The notes: generated by a model from the letters alone, not told the origin. A DNA stretch of 64,000 nt from Calycina herbarum (GCA_001414485.1 LLEY01000022.1:62001-126000); one strand, 5' to 3'; positions 1 to 11,537 are shown, counted from the first letter of the stretch. A program made the numbers and translations.

Positions 1-109
1 ATGGCCGTGCTGGGCCATGACTGGTATTCCTTTCAAGTTCCACAAGTTGCTCGTCCTCTTTTTGTGTACGAGGTTCTTGATGAGCGCACACGAATTGCTA
101 GGGGTCAAC

Positions 110-1320
110 ATGTTGAAGACGGCTGTCTATGTGACCACCGTGTGGATCGTGGCTGCAATTTCTGCTGAAAATTAGCGACTGTCAAAATTTGAGCGAAGGG
201 TTCAACTTACTGTGTTTGTGGAGCAGTCATCGTTCTCGTATGGGATGGCTCTGAGAACCTTTGAAAATATTGCTGTTGAGAGTTAACTACCGTCCATATT
301 TGCACGAGAACTCTAGAAAAGGCGCAACTTACTGTGGCTGTGGAGCAGTGATTACACCATAAAGACATGACTCTAGGAGCCATTGAAGAAGACGGCAGTT
401 GTGGAGTAGCGATCGTCTTCTTTTGGACTTGGTTTTGAGTGTCCTCAATGAAGTCAGGGTTGGTGTTCTTGAAGAAAGAACATCGCGGTTATCTCACGTG
501 TGATTGCTTTTGAGAGTCGCCGGCGAAGTTGGGAATGTTGTGCTGGAGAGGGGTACATTCCCATGGTACTTGGTTGGAGTTCGTCGAGTCGCTATATTTG
601 AAGCTTAGCGATCATCTCATTTGGTTTTGGTCTCGAGGATCCTCGATGAAGTCGAAGTTGGTGTTGTTCTCAGAGAAAGAACAGTGCGATCATCTTGTAT
701 ATTTTTGAATTTGATGAGATTGCTGTTGTGGCAGAGGAGCAATCATTCGCATGGTACTTGGTTTTGGTTTTGCGAGCCTTGGAGAAGGTTGCTAGTTTTG
801 AGGCTCAACAAACGCTGTCCTTGGATTTGGCAAGTCCGAGGATTGGAGTCACTCAAAGAAGTTGACGTTGCTCGTGTTGAAGCGCGATCATTCTCATTGG
901 GTGCGGTTTGCTTTTGAGGGCATTGGCGGTCGCTGTTTTTGGGGAGCAGTCGCAGTCCTCGTTGGGTTTGATCTGTAGACCTCAAGTGAAATTGAGATTA
1001 CAAGGCTTGAGAAGCAGAAATCGTTCCCATTGGACTTGGTTGTTTCTGGGTACTTGTGCTCTTCTTGAATTTGAGATTGTTGTTGGAGAGCGGGGGTGGT
1101 TTTGAATCCTCGTTGTTTCGAAGGTTTGAGAAAACAGGAGGCTTTCTCTCTGGGCTTGGAGGTTGAGCGCCCGAAGAGTGTCTTGGATTGCTTAAAGAGC
1201 AGCGATCGTCCTCGTATGTGCTTGGTTTTGAGGAGTGTTGCGAAGGAGAAACTCTATGGTCAAGTTGGGAGAATCTCAAAAGCTCGCAGTGATTCGCAGT
1301 GAAAGATGCTTGGATTGTCT
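110..1320. repeat. Degenerate ~70-bp tandem array (array D)
   Basis: The same block recurs roughly every 55-77 bp with heavy divergence: a core like AGCGATCRTCCTCRT followed by TGG-ACTTGGTTTTGAGG and then a GATGAAGTTG-like stretch. Clear copies start near 222, 406, 482, 552, 605, 682, 736, 881, 945, 1016 and 1200. Open frames here lie on both strands and are not conserved between copies, so I read it as an old non-coding minisatellite rather than a repeat protein. Confidence 0.5.
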
Positions 1321-2512
1321 AACGTCTTGTGTGGCAGTTGAGACGAAAGGCAAGTGCCATTTGGCATAAGATCGCTCTGCTGTGGCGTCGAGACTCGGGG
1401 ATATGAGAGTGTCCCAGGGTCTTGTTGCTTTGGTGCAGCAGTGCGAGTTCGACGAAGGCCAGTGTCTCGGTCGGAAAGTATCGAGTGTGGAAAGTGTTTT
1501 TCTGACGATGAGACCATGTGGCCGTCGAGAAGTGGAGTTGTTCATTATTGGTCGTTTGCAGAAAGGCTTCTTTCTTTGGCAAGAAGAAGAGTTGCTGATG
1601 AAGCCAGGCCCCGCGCAGATCCATGCAATGATGCGGTGGTGGTTGAAGAGGAGAGAGAACAGAGGACGAGAGATTCCGAGGCAATGACCCGAAAGTCCAA
1701 CAAATATCTCCATCTCCCAACCAAATACCGTAAACTCCGAACCGAAACAAGAAATCGAAGGGAAAAAAACGAAAAGAAGGAAATATTTTTGTGTTTTTTA
1801 TTTTCATCTTTTTTTGTGTTTTTTTGATTTTCGATTTTAGTGTCGGGCGAACCGTTTTTTGGTGATTGTTTTCGTTTTCAATTTTTTTTGGTTTTTTGTG
1901 GGTTTTCGAAAGAAAAGAAGAAATCTTGCTGAAAGGAAGAAATCTATACCGAGAAAGAACGAAGAAAAGTTGAAGGACCGAGGTCGTAAAAACAATCGTA
2001 ACGGAGGAGTCAGTCAGGCTGTTTCATTCTCATGCGAGGTCTGAGTGATCATGACTTCCGGGAGTGTACCAGACTCCCATCCATCAATCTCAATAGAGAG
2101 TGAACTGAAGGATTGATTCGATGCAGAAGTACCCATGCAAAGAATCGCTCCCGGTCCGTCTCAACTCAAAGATAACCCTCGATGGACCACCAGAATCACG
2201 AAGCGTGATCTCGTACACAAGAAGTTTCCAATTGGCACCACAATCGCTGACCAGCAGACGACGATGGGATTGGTAACAAAGTGTGTCGGAACGTTGGTGG
2301 TAGAAACAGACCTGCTGCTCAAATAAGGTCGACAGGGGAGAAGTGTCGAAAGTAGGTGATGATGATGATGATGTTGACTTGTCGGCTGTCCATACAGGTT
2401 CAGTATCGGGTCTAGGAGAAAACTGCTACGAACAGAATTCAACAAGTTGACCACTGCAACGTTTCTGGAAGCTTAAAGCCAACACGAAGAGGAAGGAAGA
2501 AGAAGAAGTGCT

Positions 2513-2673
2513 TCATTCCAGCATCCCGGATGATCCTCTAGTTCAAACCGTCGTCCCTGGCCGAAGCGAGGTCAGGTAGAACCATGAATGAGGCCCAAGT
2601 CAATGCTGAAAATCATTAGCGCGGAGGAAGGGTACAATCCCAGCATCCCGGATCATCCTCGAAATTCAAACCC
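2513..2673 (+). repeat. Local tandem duplication, period ~123 bp
   Basis: The block CCAGCATCCCGGATGATCCT followed by a TTCAAACC end occurs at about 2513-2549 and again, slightly diverged, at about 2637-2673. Flanking words such as GAGGCCCAAGT and GCTGAA also recur, which indicates a duplicated unit of roughly 120 bp. Confidence 0.6.
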
Positions 2674-2810
2674 TCCCGAATCGTTCAGGCAGAATAACGA
2701 AGGCCAAGTCGTGCTGAAGGAAAGTTAGTGGAGAGAAATCGATCCCAAGAAGGTCCAAATCAGAAGAGTTCTCTGTCTTGGACTCACCACTTGCGTCAAG
2801 TTGGGTGAAC

Positions 2811-3050
2811 TCCCCACAAAAGTAGGCGTGTTGCTACTCCCGCGAGGAAGACAAGCAAAAGTTCTGGCGCCCGGTCTGACGAAGCTTGCCACGGTGAGTT
2901 AGACGGCGAGGAACATGAAATGGCATCTTACGCTGACGCAATCGTCACCTATTCAATAGTGCTCAACGGCTTTCCACCTCTGCGACACAGAGGGAATCCA
3001 TCCCCAACCAAAGTAGGCGAGTTGCTGCTCCCGCGAGGAAGACAGCAATG
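2811..3050 (+). repeat. Local duplication, period ~191 bp
   Basis: A roughly 40-bp block (AAAGTAGGCG then TTGCTRCTCCCGCGAGGAAG) is present at about 2817-2858 and again at about 3010-3048 with only a few differences. I see no coding reason for its conservation. Confidence 0.6.
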
Positions 3051-3303
3051 GACTCACATGCCCTGTGCGGTTTGAGCAGGTAGAAAGCGACGAGATGAGC
3101 TTGAATAGCGTTGGGTTGATTGCGAGCGGAATTATCGTGATCGATGGCGAAGGAGTATATGGCTGTGTTATTGGTGTTACAGCTCACCAGAAAAACGGCA
3201 GCCCCCGTAACTTCCTGTTGATGCTTCTTGTATGTAGGGCGAGCATCCCTCTACCTGCCCTCGAGGCGATTAATCAGGTGTTTTAACCGAATGCCACCCA
3301 CAT

Positions 3304-3928
3304 TCATCCCTCGAAACCACATCCTCCCATACACTCATCCTCCGGAGTGGGCTCCCAGTCCATCGGCTTCAGGGTGAACTCCCAGTCCATCCCTTCGCAA
3401 GTCGACTCCCACTCCATCTCTCCATCTGCCCAAGTCTCCTCCCAAGACGTAGCAGTCCACGACATTCTGACCGGGTATATCGCCAAATGGATCAATCCCC
3501 AGAACAGTTGCTTGGTGGTGCCCACAACAGCAGCTGATGGAGGACTTCCGAAATCGGAAACCACCAATTGACAAGCTGCGGCCGTGACACCAGCGTCCAA
3601 GACTCGGTCGTCGACTTCTACTACAAGAAATTAGTATGTGTTTTCTCATTGAACCATAAGCCGGGGGCGCCGAGTAAGGGGGAACCTGCTCCCGACCACT
3701 ACGAATGCGAGCTCAAAAAAGGGGGACGAAGGGGAAAGGTTGCATACTGTCTTCTGCTTCATACTCTTCCTCCTCTTCCTCATCATCATCATACCCATAG
3801 GCCCAATTTGAATCGACCGGCGCGGTAGGCTCGCGCCACAGAAGATGGGCTGCAAAACCCCCATGTGCAAAGACTGGGGAAGTTGTAGCCGTCACTCCGG
3901 CGGCGGCGACTACACGGTCGAAAAACAT
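3304..3928 (-). CDS. Hypothetical acidic protein, two exons, 165 aa
   Basis: I do not recognise this protein. Exon 1 is 3748-3928 and exon 2 is 3304-3620. The intron has a GTATGC donor, a perfect TACTAAT branch site and a TTCTTGTAG acceptor, and the two exons sum to 498 nt, an exact 166 codons. The product has a hydrophobic start, a Glu/Asp run at about residues 48-60 (DDDEEEEEE), and a C-terminal half with repeated M-x-W-E motifs (MEWES, MDWEF, MDWEP). The phrase RV-(V/L)-x-AGVTA occurs near the start of each exon, suggesting an internal duplication. The ATG at 3928 is the first one after an upstream region lacking coding signal. No transit or membrane segment is obvious. Function is unknown; alternative starts are possible. 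Confidence 0.5.
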
Positions 3929-4033
3929 CTTGAGCTGATTGCGGTCAGGAACGAGTTACTATCGAAGGTAGTTGAAAGATCGGGATCCGAAAGATCAAAG
4001 TACTATCGAGGTGAAAAAACGAGTTTCTACTGA

Positions 4034-5840
4034 GCGCTGCGAGGAAAGAAAGATCAAGAGCTTCAAATTTTTAATTTATCCCTCGAGGGGGCTGGGGTGG
4101 GAATCACGGGACACGGCACAACCATTGTCGCGCTCGCGCGTTTTAAATTAAAGCAGCCATTTCTCATCGAGTTGTGCGCAGCGGTTTGAAGTGAATTGGT
4201 TTTTTGATAGAGGGGGTTGCAAAAAGCGGCGAGATTTTTGCTCGCTTAGCGAGACCACCCACCACCACCACCACCGCACCGCAAAATGGATTTTATTTGG
4301 GCAAGAGAACAGTTCATTGAGAGACACGCTGGAGAATATTGCTATTGCAATTTTGAGAGTATTTTGGCAGGGGATTCTATCTAATTGCTCGAAAGCAAGC
4401 TGGAAAGGAGAAAGGGACGTCGAGATAAGCGAAAGCCCCTTCAAAAATGGGCTTCACGATCCATCCACCACCACAACTCCAAATTAGCGCAACCCAAGTA
4501 GCGCAACATTCCACCAAACTTCCAAGATATCCCAGAAGGCGTGGCTCTCAGTGCGAATGCCTTGCAAGCCCGTCGAAATTGAAAAAGCTGCTACGCTTTA
4601 TCTGCAGAAAGAGGAGAAACGATTCCACGACTCCAAGTACCAAGCTCCCCCTCCCCTGCATACCTCTCGAGCCTCCTTTCCCCTTTCCTTCCCCACGATG
4701 CCTCCCCGCGAAAAATATCCCCGCCGCCTTACAACCCACCTCTCAAGGTGCACTCCCACCCCAACCCCAACCACCCCTGCAACCTCACGCTTTCACTGCC
4801 GCTTTTTACATGTCGCAGGTAATTTCCTTTTGTCCTCGACACCGCGCTAAGAAAAACTTGCTCCCAGCCACCCGAGTTTTGCTTGAGGGCGGGTAGCTGC
4901 GGGTTGGAAGGTGAAGGCGAAGGTGAAGCCAACGATAATGGAATTTTGAATTTATGAAAAGAAAATTGGGATTGTGCGTGGGAGGGTTTAGGGTTCGCGC
5001 GCAACTTGATTGATATTACCATTCGTAACTTTCTTGCAGCTACTAACTCGACTCACACACTCACCGTTGCGCCGCACTTCTATCTTGCCATTCTCTCATA
5101 GAACCAGCTCACCTTGCAACTTCCCCGCAACTCCTTAATTCTGCAGCCTATATCACCTCAAGACCCGCCAAAGTACCAAGGAACAAAACCCTTCTCACCA
5201 CAATCCCCCCAGCTCCGTTTCTTTCCGAAACAAAATCTCAATCTTTTTACCCCAACCCAAACTGAAACTGATCTCAAATTATCCCCACGAGCCAATGACA
5301 GTTCTTTAAACATCTTCCTCTAATGAATACTCAACCTCCTTGAATCTCTTAACATCAAGACCTCTTTCGCGTTCTTGCACTCTCGTACTTAAAATGTCTG
5401 GCTGCACCACAGCCCCAACCGCCGCAGCAATCACAAGAACGAGTATGCTTTATTCACCAATCATGGAATTGACCAATTCTATCTACATATATAACACGAC
5501 TCAGTCTTAAACCCCACCAAACCACTCCAATACCCAAAAACCTCCTCGATTAATCATATCAAACAAACACCCTCTAGGTCTCCCAAGTACCTATCCATCC
5601 CCCCCTCCTTTCAGAACCTCTTATAACATTATCCAATTAACTCAATCAGCCCAATCATTCTCCAACAATCGGGTTCAATCGCCAGGATTACTGAACTTAC
5701 TACCCCCTCTTCTAAAAATTCGAAAACCCAATCTGGAAGTGAAGAAAGGGTTACCGAGGAAGAAGTTCACGTGACAGCCCCATAACTCACTCTATCACAT
5801 GATCTGAGAATCTATCGACTGATACCTCACGACTTATTTT
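4034..5840 (+). other. CT-rich promoter-like region with possible tiny spliced ORFs
   Basis: The plus strand is C/T rich, as in fungal promoters and 5' leaders. Two weak coding candidates were seen. An ATG at 4810 encodes MSQ up to a GTAATT donor at 4819; joining to the TTGCAG acceptor at 5039 gives a short Arg/Ser/Thr-rich, mitochondrial-presequence-like peptide that stops after about 35 codons. An ATG at 5394 in a good AAAATG context starts MSGCTTAPTAAA and reaches a possible GTATGC donor near 5442. Neither can be extended to a recognisable protein, so I do not call a gene. Confidence 0.25.
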
Positions 5841-6495
5841 CGTAACTTACTCGACAATGGTTAAAGGAACAGCTTACTCCCAACTCTCTTCTTAGCCCTC
5901 ACATTTAATAACCTTACTCCTCAATAAGCAGCTTACCCGTTAACTGATAGCTTACCCGAATAATTCGATAATTGATAACTTACACAATACATGAACACTT
6001 GGCAGCTTACTCGACAATTGGCGACTGATTCCACAAATGATAGCTTACCCATCAAAAGGCGGGCTTACACGCGATTCTCATCTGAGCCCTTAAAGTTGAT
6101 ATTTAAGTTACTAGATTCGTGACAGCTTACCCTACAACCAGCAGCTTACTTGTAAATTGACAGTTTACTCGGTAGGTGATGGCTTGCCCGACAATTCGAC
6201 AAATGATGGATTACTCGACAACCAACAGCTTACTGAACCATCGCCAGCTTACTCAACAATTTAATAGCTTACTCCCAAATCGTTCTTGTCCCCCAATTTT
6301 CAGTGACTTACTCGACACCTGATGGTTCACTCGACGATCAACAGCTCACTTGACAACTATCCTTTTTCTAGCTTACTCCACAACCAACAACTTACCCGCA
6401 AAACCCGCCCTTTAGCCCCCAAATATGGTGCCTGAGTTACCCGATACGGGACGGTTTACCCAACAAGCAACAGCTTACCCAACAACCCCCATTTA
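5841..6495. repeat. Degenerate array of AGCTTACTCGACAA-type core (array A)
   Basis: About 25 copies of a 12-16-bp word close to AGCTTACYCGACAA occur in 650 bp, for example near 5845, 5870, 5929, 5948, 6003, 6050, 6063, 6123, 6141, 6213, 6225, 6244, 6265, 6305, 6370 and 6470. Spacing is about 18-60 bp, and many copies are followed by AATTGR or AACCAR. On the minus strand each core reads TTGTCGAGTAAGCTG, which contains a GTAAG donor-like word. No coding frame runs through it. Confidence 0.65.
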
Positions 6496-7140
6496 GGCCC
6501 CCACATTCAAATCGCACATTTTTCAAGAACCACAGAAACCTCCTATACTTGATAAGGGAGTATCGTCATCACAAGTTTAGCTCCAGAAAACGAGACTTCA
6601 TCGAGTGCTCATACTTACCTATGTCTGACATCCATCAGGTTTTATCAATAAGCCTGGCAACGCGAGTACTGGTGTACCCCGCCCTCCCACGGGTAAAGTC
6701 TTTGTTGCACGTCGCAATTCGCGGTCCCTCAGGGTGTTAATGTGAAGTGTGTCGACGGGAGGGAAAACCACCAAATCTATGTATGCCCCTGCCCCAGGGC
6801 CCCAAGAGCAAAAGAACTTCAAGGACCTAGTACTCAAAATTTCACGACTTTATTCAATGAACTTGATTAATCTAGCGTTCTCGAATATAATCCAATAGTT
6901 AAAGTCACTATGCCTGATTGCTAGGTCTACTGATTGTTAGGTCAATTTTAGGCTCCGTCGTTTTCGCGCTGAGGTCTCATCACATCACAGCAAGAAAGAA
7001 AGATAAAAAGCAACAAAAATCATAAGAACTTTTTTTGGTCATTCATTCAACGTTTAATAATCCGATAACCCGATGACTGTATGTCAAAAATTCTAAATAC
7101 AGCATTACAGAGAGAAACCCCCAATATCCAATCCATCAAC
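6496..7140. other. Intergenic region 3' of gnd with one isolated array-B core
   Basis: No gene is supported. At 6701-6720 there is a single copy of the core found in the 29-33 kb satellite (TTTGTTGCACGTCGCAATTC). The rest is probably 3' UTR and terminator of the minus-strand 6-phosphogluconate dehydrogenase gene, whose stop is at 7141. Confidence 0.4.
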
Positions 7141-9118
7141 TTATGCTTGGTATGTCGAAGCACTAACGTTACCACCACGACCGGTCCAGTTAACGTGGAT
7201 GTTGTCTCCGTCTGGGTACTTGGCGCTAGCGTGCTCTGGTTTGATCTTGAAGGTGTGTGCGCCAAAGTAATCTCTCTGGGCTTGGAGAAGGTTGGCTGGG
7301 AGATCCTTGGTTCGGTAACCGTCGAACCATGAGAGGGCGGTGGAGAATGCTGGGGTCGGTATTCCGAGAAGAGCGGCCTTGGAGACGACGTCTCTCCATC
7401 CTGGTTGAGCCTTGTGGATGGCCTTGTTGAAGAAGTCATCGAACAACAAGTTCTCGAGGTCGTTATCCTTTCGGTAAGCGGCAGTAATATCCTTCAAGAA
7501 GACAGATCGGATAATACATCCTCCACGCCACATGAGAGCGATAGATGGCTTGTTTAATTGCCATCCGTACTCCTTGGCAGCCTGAAATAATTCATTAGAA
7601 TGTTATATAGTTCAAAGGGAAACGTAAACTTACGGTTTGCATAAGCATGAAACCTTGTGCGTATGAGATAATCTTTGAAGCGTAAAGAGCTTGCTCCAAA
7701 TCATCCAAGAATTGCTCCTTGTTACCCTCGAACTTGCTGGATCGACCAACAAATTCCAGAACCTTGGAAGCGCGGGTTCGCTCACCCTTGATGGATGAAA
7801 GACAACGGGCAAGAACGGACTCGGCAATCAAGGTAACTGGCATACCAAGGTCGAGAGCGTTGATGGCAGTCCACTTTCCGGTACCCTTTTGTCCTGCGGA
7901 ATCGAGAATCTTCTCCAAAAGAGGAGTTCCGTCATCATCGTTGAAGTACATGATATCACGGGTAATTTCGATGAGGAAAGAATCGAGGACACCCTTATTC
8001 CATTTTGCGAGAACATCACCAATCTCCTTGTCCTGCATTCCGAGACCACGCTTCATGATATCGTAGGCCTAAATTTGGTTAGTGAAGATAAAGTTGGTAT
8101 TTTAGACAGGGAATCCATACTTCGCAAATCAACTGCATGTCACCGTACTCAATACCGTTGTGAACCATCTTTACGTAGTGACCGGCACCCTCATCACCTA
8201 CCCAGTCGCAACATGGCTCTCCGTCACTCTTGGCGGAGATGTTCTGGAAGATCTCCTTGATATATGGCCAGGCCTCAGCGTTTCCACCTGGCATGATAGA
8301 TGGGCCATATCTGGCACCCTCCTCACCACCAGAAACACCGGCACCAACGAATCGGATACCTTTCTGGGCCAAGTACTTTGTTCGGCGGTTGGTGTCGGGG
8401 AAATGAGAGTTACCACCATCAATGATGATATCACCCTTCTCGCAGTGTGGGAGGAGAGTCTCGATAAAGTCGTCGACGGCCTTACCAGCCATGACCAAGA
8501 GCATCATGCGGCGGGGTTTCTTGAGCTTTGCGCAGAATTCTTCGATTGAGTGGGCACCCTCGATGGATTTTCCTGCAGAGGATTGAATTAGTTGCGGTTT
8601 TCTGGGATTTAAGTGGGAAAGAGGGAAGAATTGGAACATACCCTTTGCCTCGTTGGCAAGGAACTTGTCAACCTTGGAGACGGTTCGGTTGAAGGCAATG
8701 ACATTGGATCCGTGATCGGCAGCATTGAGAATCAAGTTCTGACCCATGACGGCCAAGCCGATGAGGCCGAAATCTCCTCTGGGAGCATTGTCAGTATTGG
8801 ATTCAGCACTCGGGTTCGAGCTCGCAGCAGGAGGGTTGTTGTGTTGATTTCCCGGAGATCCGCTCCTCCCAGTTGCAGCTGCCGTGCCGCCAATGTTGAT
8901 GGCAGCAATGCGAGCGCTGGAGGTTGCAGGAAAGAAAATGTCAACCAAGGGAATGTTTCAGTACAGAAAAGTAGCAGTTCTGGCAGGTGCAGGATTCTGC
9001 GTATCGCATGCATGGTGGTGTTGTGGGAGCAGCGGCAACAAGCCACGACGAGGACGAATGGTGGGGTAATTTGGCTGAGGGGTAAGAAAGTGAACAGCAC
9101 TCACGTTGGTCCGCTCAT
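7141..9118 (-). CDS. gnd1: 6-phosphogluconate dehydrogenase, decarboxylating (492 aa)
   Basis: This is the cytosolic oxidative pentose-phosphate enzyme that converts 6-phosphogluconate plus NADP+ to ribulose-5-phosphate, CO2 and NADPH. Five exons are supported: 9105-9118, 8642-8778, 8121-8572, 7634-8068 and 7141-7581. They sum to 1479 nt (492 codons plus stop), close to the usual length. The Rossmann start GLIGLAVMGQNL follows MSGPTGDF. The family signature VSGGEEGARYGPSIMPGG and the catalytic Lys in GAGHYVKMVHNGIEYGD are present. The C-terminal DYFGAHTF and GGNVSAS tail is typical. The first exon is only 14 nt. No lesion is visible. It is divergently oriented from the RRM gene at 10404. Confidence 0.97.
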
Positions 9119-10403
9119 GATGGCAAGAGGAAGTTGGAGATTAAGATGCTGGTATGAGGGTACTTGTGTGGGTGAGTCGAGGAATTGCACAGGATCCTGT
9201 CCGTGATGTATGTGTATGGGCAAAGGAGGTGTTGATGATGTGTAGAAGGAAAGAAATCTTCAGAGTGACGGAAAGTTGACAGTCTAAATGGGTGGAGGGG
9301 TCTGCTTGGTCTGCGTGGTCTGCGTGGTCTGCTTGGTCTGCTTAGTCCGCCGTAGGTCAACGTCCCGGTCTAGGCGGGATAATTGGAGCCGGTGACGCCG
9401 CTTTCCATTCTTCTCGTAGCATCTTCACCACCATGATTACACACGCAAATCCGAGGAGAACCAGGACCTTTCAATCTGCTGTTTCGGTGGGGGTGGAACG
9501 GCCGTGTTCTAGGGGTGCAATATGAGGCTTTTCGCACGCCGCTTACCATATCCATCCAAATCCATCCAAATCCATCCAAAACCATGCTAAACAGGCAATA
9601 ATCTGAGAGAAATCGGACACATCAAACAGCGCTGCTTTTGGGTCTGAGGGTTCCGACGAGGAGGTTGTTAAAGCATGAGTATCACCGCGGGCCAATTGCC
9701 ATGAGGGCTTCTGCGCGGAAGGTCCAATGGAGTCATGGAGATGCATGGGCAAGTGTGGAAAGTGTCCGACGAGGGCGACTGAGGGCGACGAAGGCGACGA
9801 GGGCCGTAAGATACATGAGCGATTAATGTTGGATAAACTCCCAATCGGCTACATAGCACCAGATTAAATATCTTCGATTCTAGTTCACCAACAACCCATC
9901 CATCCTCTCCTGCAACGGAATGGATACTGGCCGTGGTTTTGTAGCTGTTGATCATGAATTATTGTGTTTCAGAGGTTCCTCATGCTCCTCGATTATTAAA
10001 GCCCCCACTTCCCACTTCATTAAGGTTGCATGGAAAGGACCCCGCCAAATCAGGCACAAACTTGATGCCTGAGGAAAGAAATCGAACATTTCTCGGAAAC
10101 TTCGGAGACTTCCTCCTTGGTTTTAAAGCCGAAGTCGAAACTCACCGCGCTTGCTTGCCGGCGCCTATTCGCGCTTAAATAAGGCATTCAATGCCAAGCT
10201 TTTGCCGCCTTGCGAATCTGCCATCAACTTTCATGACAACACCACAACTTGATATCGTCCCTTTCCCTTCAACTGCCTGCATACCGCGCTTGAAACAACA
10301 AACACACCAAGTTAAGAGACTGTTGAGTTGAGAAAGCCACTGCGTCAAGGCGCAAAGGTACGTCTAACATCATACCAAATCAAGTATCGACCAGCAATTC
10401 ATC
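9119..10403. promoter_or_regulatory. Shared divergent intergenic region (gnd1 / RRM gene) with 10-bp minisatellites
   Basis: This 1.3-kb segment lies between two divergent gene starts and probably holds both promoters. It contains three short repeats: about five 10-bp units of GGTCTGCKT type at about 9299-9350, three units of ATCCATCCAA at about 9550-9583, and imperfect GGGCGACGA units at about 9765-9805. No coding sequence is supported. The stretch 10190-10400 is CT/CA-rich, as expected of a fungal 5' leader. Confidence 0.5.
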
Positions 10404-11537
10404 ATGTCCTATCCCCCACCTCCAGGTCTGAACAACAACCCTCATCCATCTCTTCCCGCTCGACCTCCTCCCTCGAACCTCCCTCCCCGGCCAGCTTATA
10501 ATGCTGCGACATCTCGACCCGCTGCTGGCGCGCCACCTGCCCACCCAGCATCGTCCGGATATGGAGGTTTCGCGCCCAGATCCGTAGCTCCAGCGCGTAC
10601 AACTCAACCATCATACAACTCATACCAAGCACCTCCTCAGCAACAATATCCCCAACAAGCATATGGAGGATATAACAGCGCTCCCCCACAGCAAGATGCC
10701 TACGGCGCCGCCCCTCAAATCCGAAATCCCTTCGCACCTCCCAGCGCCACCGCCGGACCAAGAAGTTATGAAGAGGATCCAGATATGGCAGCTCAAATAG
10801 CACAATGGCAGTCCGCATACGCATCAAAAGACAGCACAACAGCTACCAGTACAGCTACCAGTACATCAGGATACACCGGTCCCAACCCCGCCACCCGACG
10901 ATTCAACAATTCAACTGAAAGTTCGGGCGCAGCGACATCTACGAATACCACACCACTCGGCGGCGGCCCACGACCCGAAGCAGCAGGACCAACCATGAGC
11001 TCAGCAGCCATGTCCAGCGCCGCCCACACAGACACAGGCGTCGCAAACATCGTGTCCGACTCCAAAGACCCATCTCAAAAAACCGTCGTCCGTTCCGGTG
11101 GTGGCTCAACCTGGACTGATTCCTCCCTCCTAGAATGGGATCCCGCGCATTTCCGTTTGTTCGTCGGTAATTTGGCAGGAGAAGTAACGGACGAATCCCT
11201 TTACAAAGCCTTTTCCCGCTGGCCTTCTATTCAAAAAGCACGCATCATTCGTGATAAGAGGACTACTAAGAGTAAAGGCTATGGATTCGTGAGTTTTAGT
11301 GATGGAGAGGAGTTTTTCTCGGCCGCGAGAGAGATGCAGGGGAAGTATATTGGGAGTCATCCTGTGCTGTTGAGAAGGAGTACTACCGAGATTAAGGCTG
11401 TGAATCCGAGGGATAAGAGGCATGGGAAGGGGGGGAAGAATAAGAATAAGGGGGGTGATAAGGATAGGGATAAGACTGGTGCTGGTATCTCGAAACCGGG
11501 TAGTAAGATGAAGGGTGGATTGAAGGTTCTTGGTTGA
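10404..11537 (+). CDS. RBM42-like RNA-binding protein with C-terminal RRM (377 aa)
   Basis: A single-exon gene. The N-terminal two thirds are low complexity, rich in Pro, Gln, Ala, Ser, Thr and Tyr. One RRM follows at about residues 245-330. It opens with SLLEWDPAHFRLFVGNL (RNP2 = LFVGNL) and carries RNP1 = KGYGFVSF. The basic tail is rich in Lys and Gly (GKGGKNKNKGG). The pairing of a long disordered N-terminus with an RRM preceded by L-x-EWD matches the RBM42 family, implicated in pre-mRNA splicing, and this is the basis for the call. The start at 10404 is the first ATG after the CT-rich leader. The stop at 11535 is followed by an AT-richer 3' region. Confidence 0.9.
   Translation: MSYPPPPGLNNNPHPSLPARPPPSNLPPRPAYNAATSRPAAGAPPAHPASSGYGGFAPRSVAPARTTQPSYNSYQAPPQQQYPQQAYGGYNSAPPQQDAYGAAPQIRNPFAPPSATAGPRSYEEDPDMAAQIAQWQSAYASKDSTTATSTATSTSGYTGPNPATRRFNNSTESSGAATSTNTTPLGGGPRPEAAGPTMSSAAMSSAAHTDTGVANIVSDSKDPSQKTVVRSGGGSTWTDSSLLEWDPAHFRLFVGNLAGEVTDESLYKAFSRWPSIQKARIIRDKRTTKSKGYGFVSFSDGEEFFSAAREMQGKYIGSHPVLLRRSTTEIKAVNPRDKRHGKGGKNKNKGGDKDRDKTGAGISKPGSKMKGGLKVLG

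Larger units (their letters stand above)
1321..3303. other. Intergenic stretch without a supported gene
   Basis: Short open frames exist on both strands but none has a recognisable domain or a convincing splice pattern. The segment 1700-2000 is rich in A and T homopolymers. A short (GAT)n run sits at about 2356-2375. Two local duplications inside this stretch are listed separately. Confidence 0.4.

Noticed and set aside
4447..4896. 149-aa plus-strand frame
   Set aside because: Pro/Ser/Leu composition follows from CT-rich DNA; there is no domain and no conserved start.
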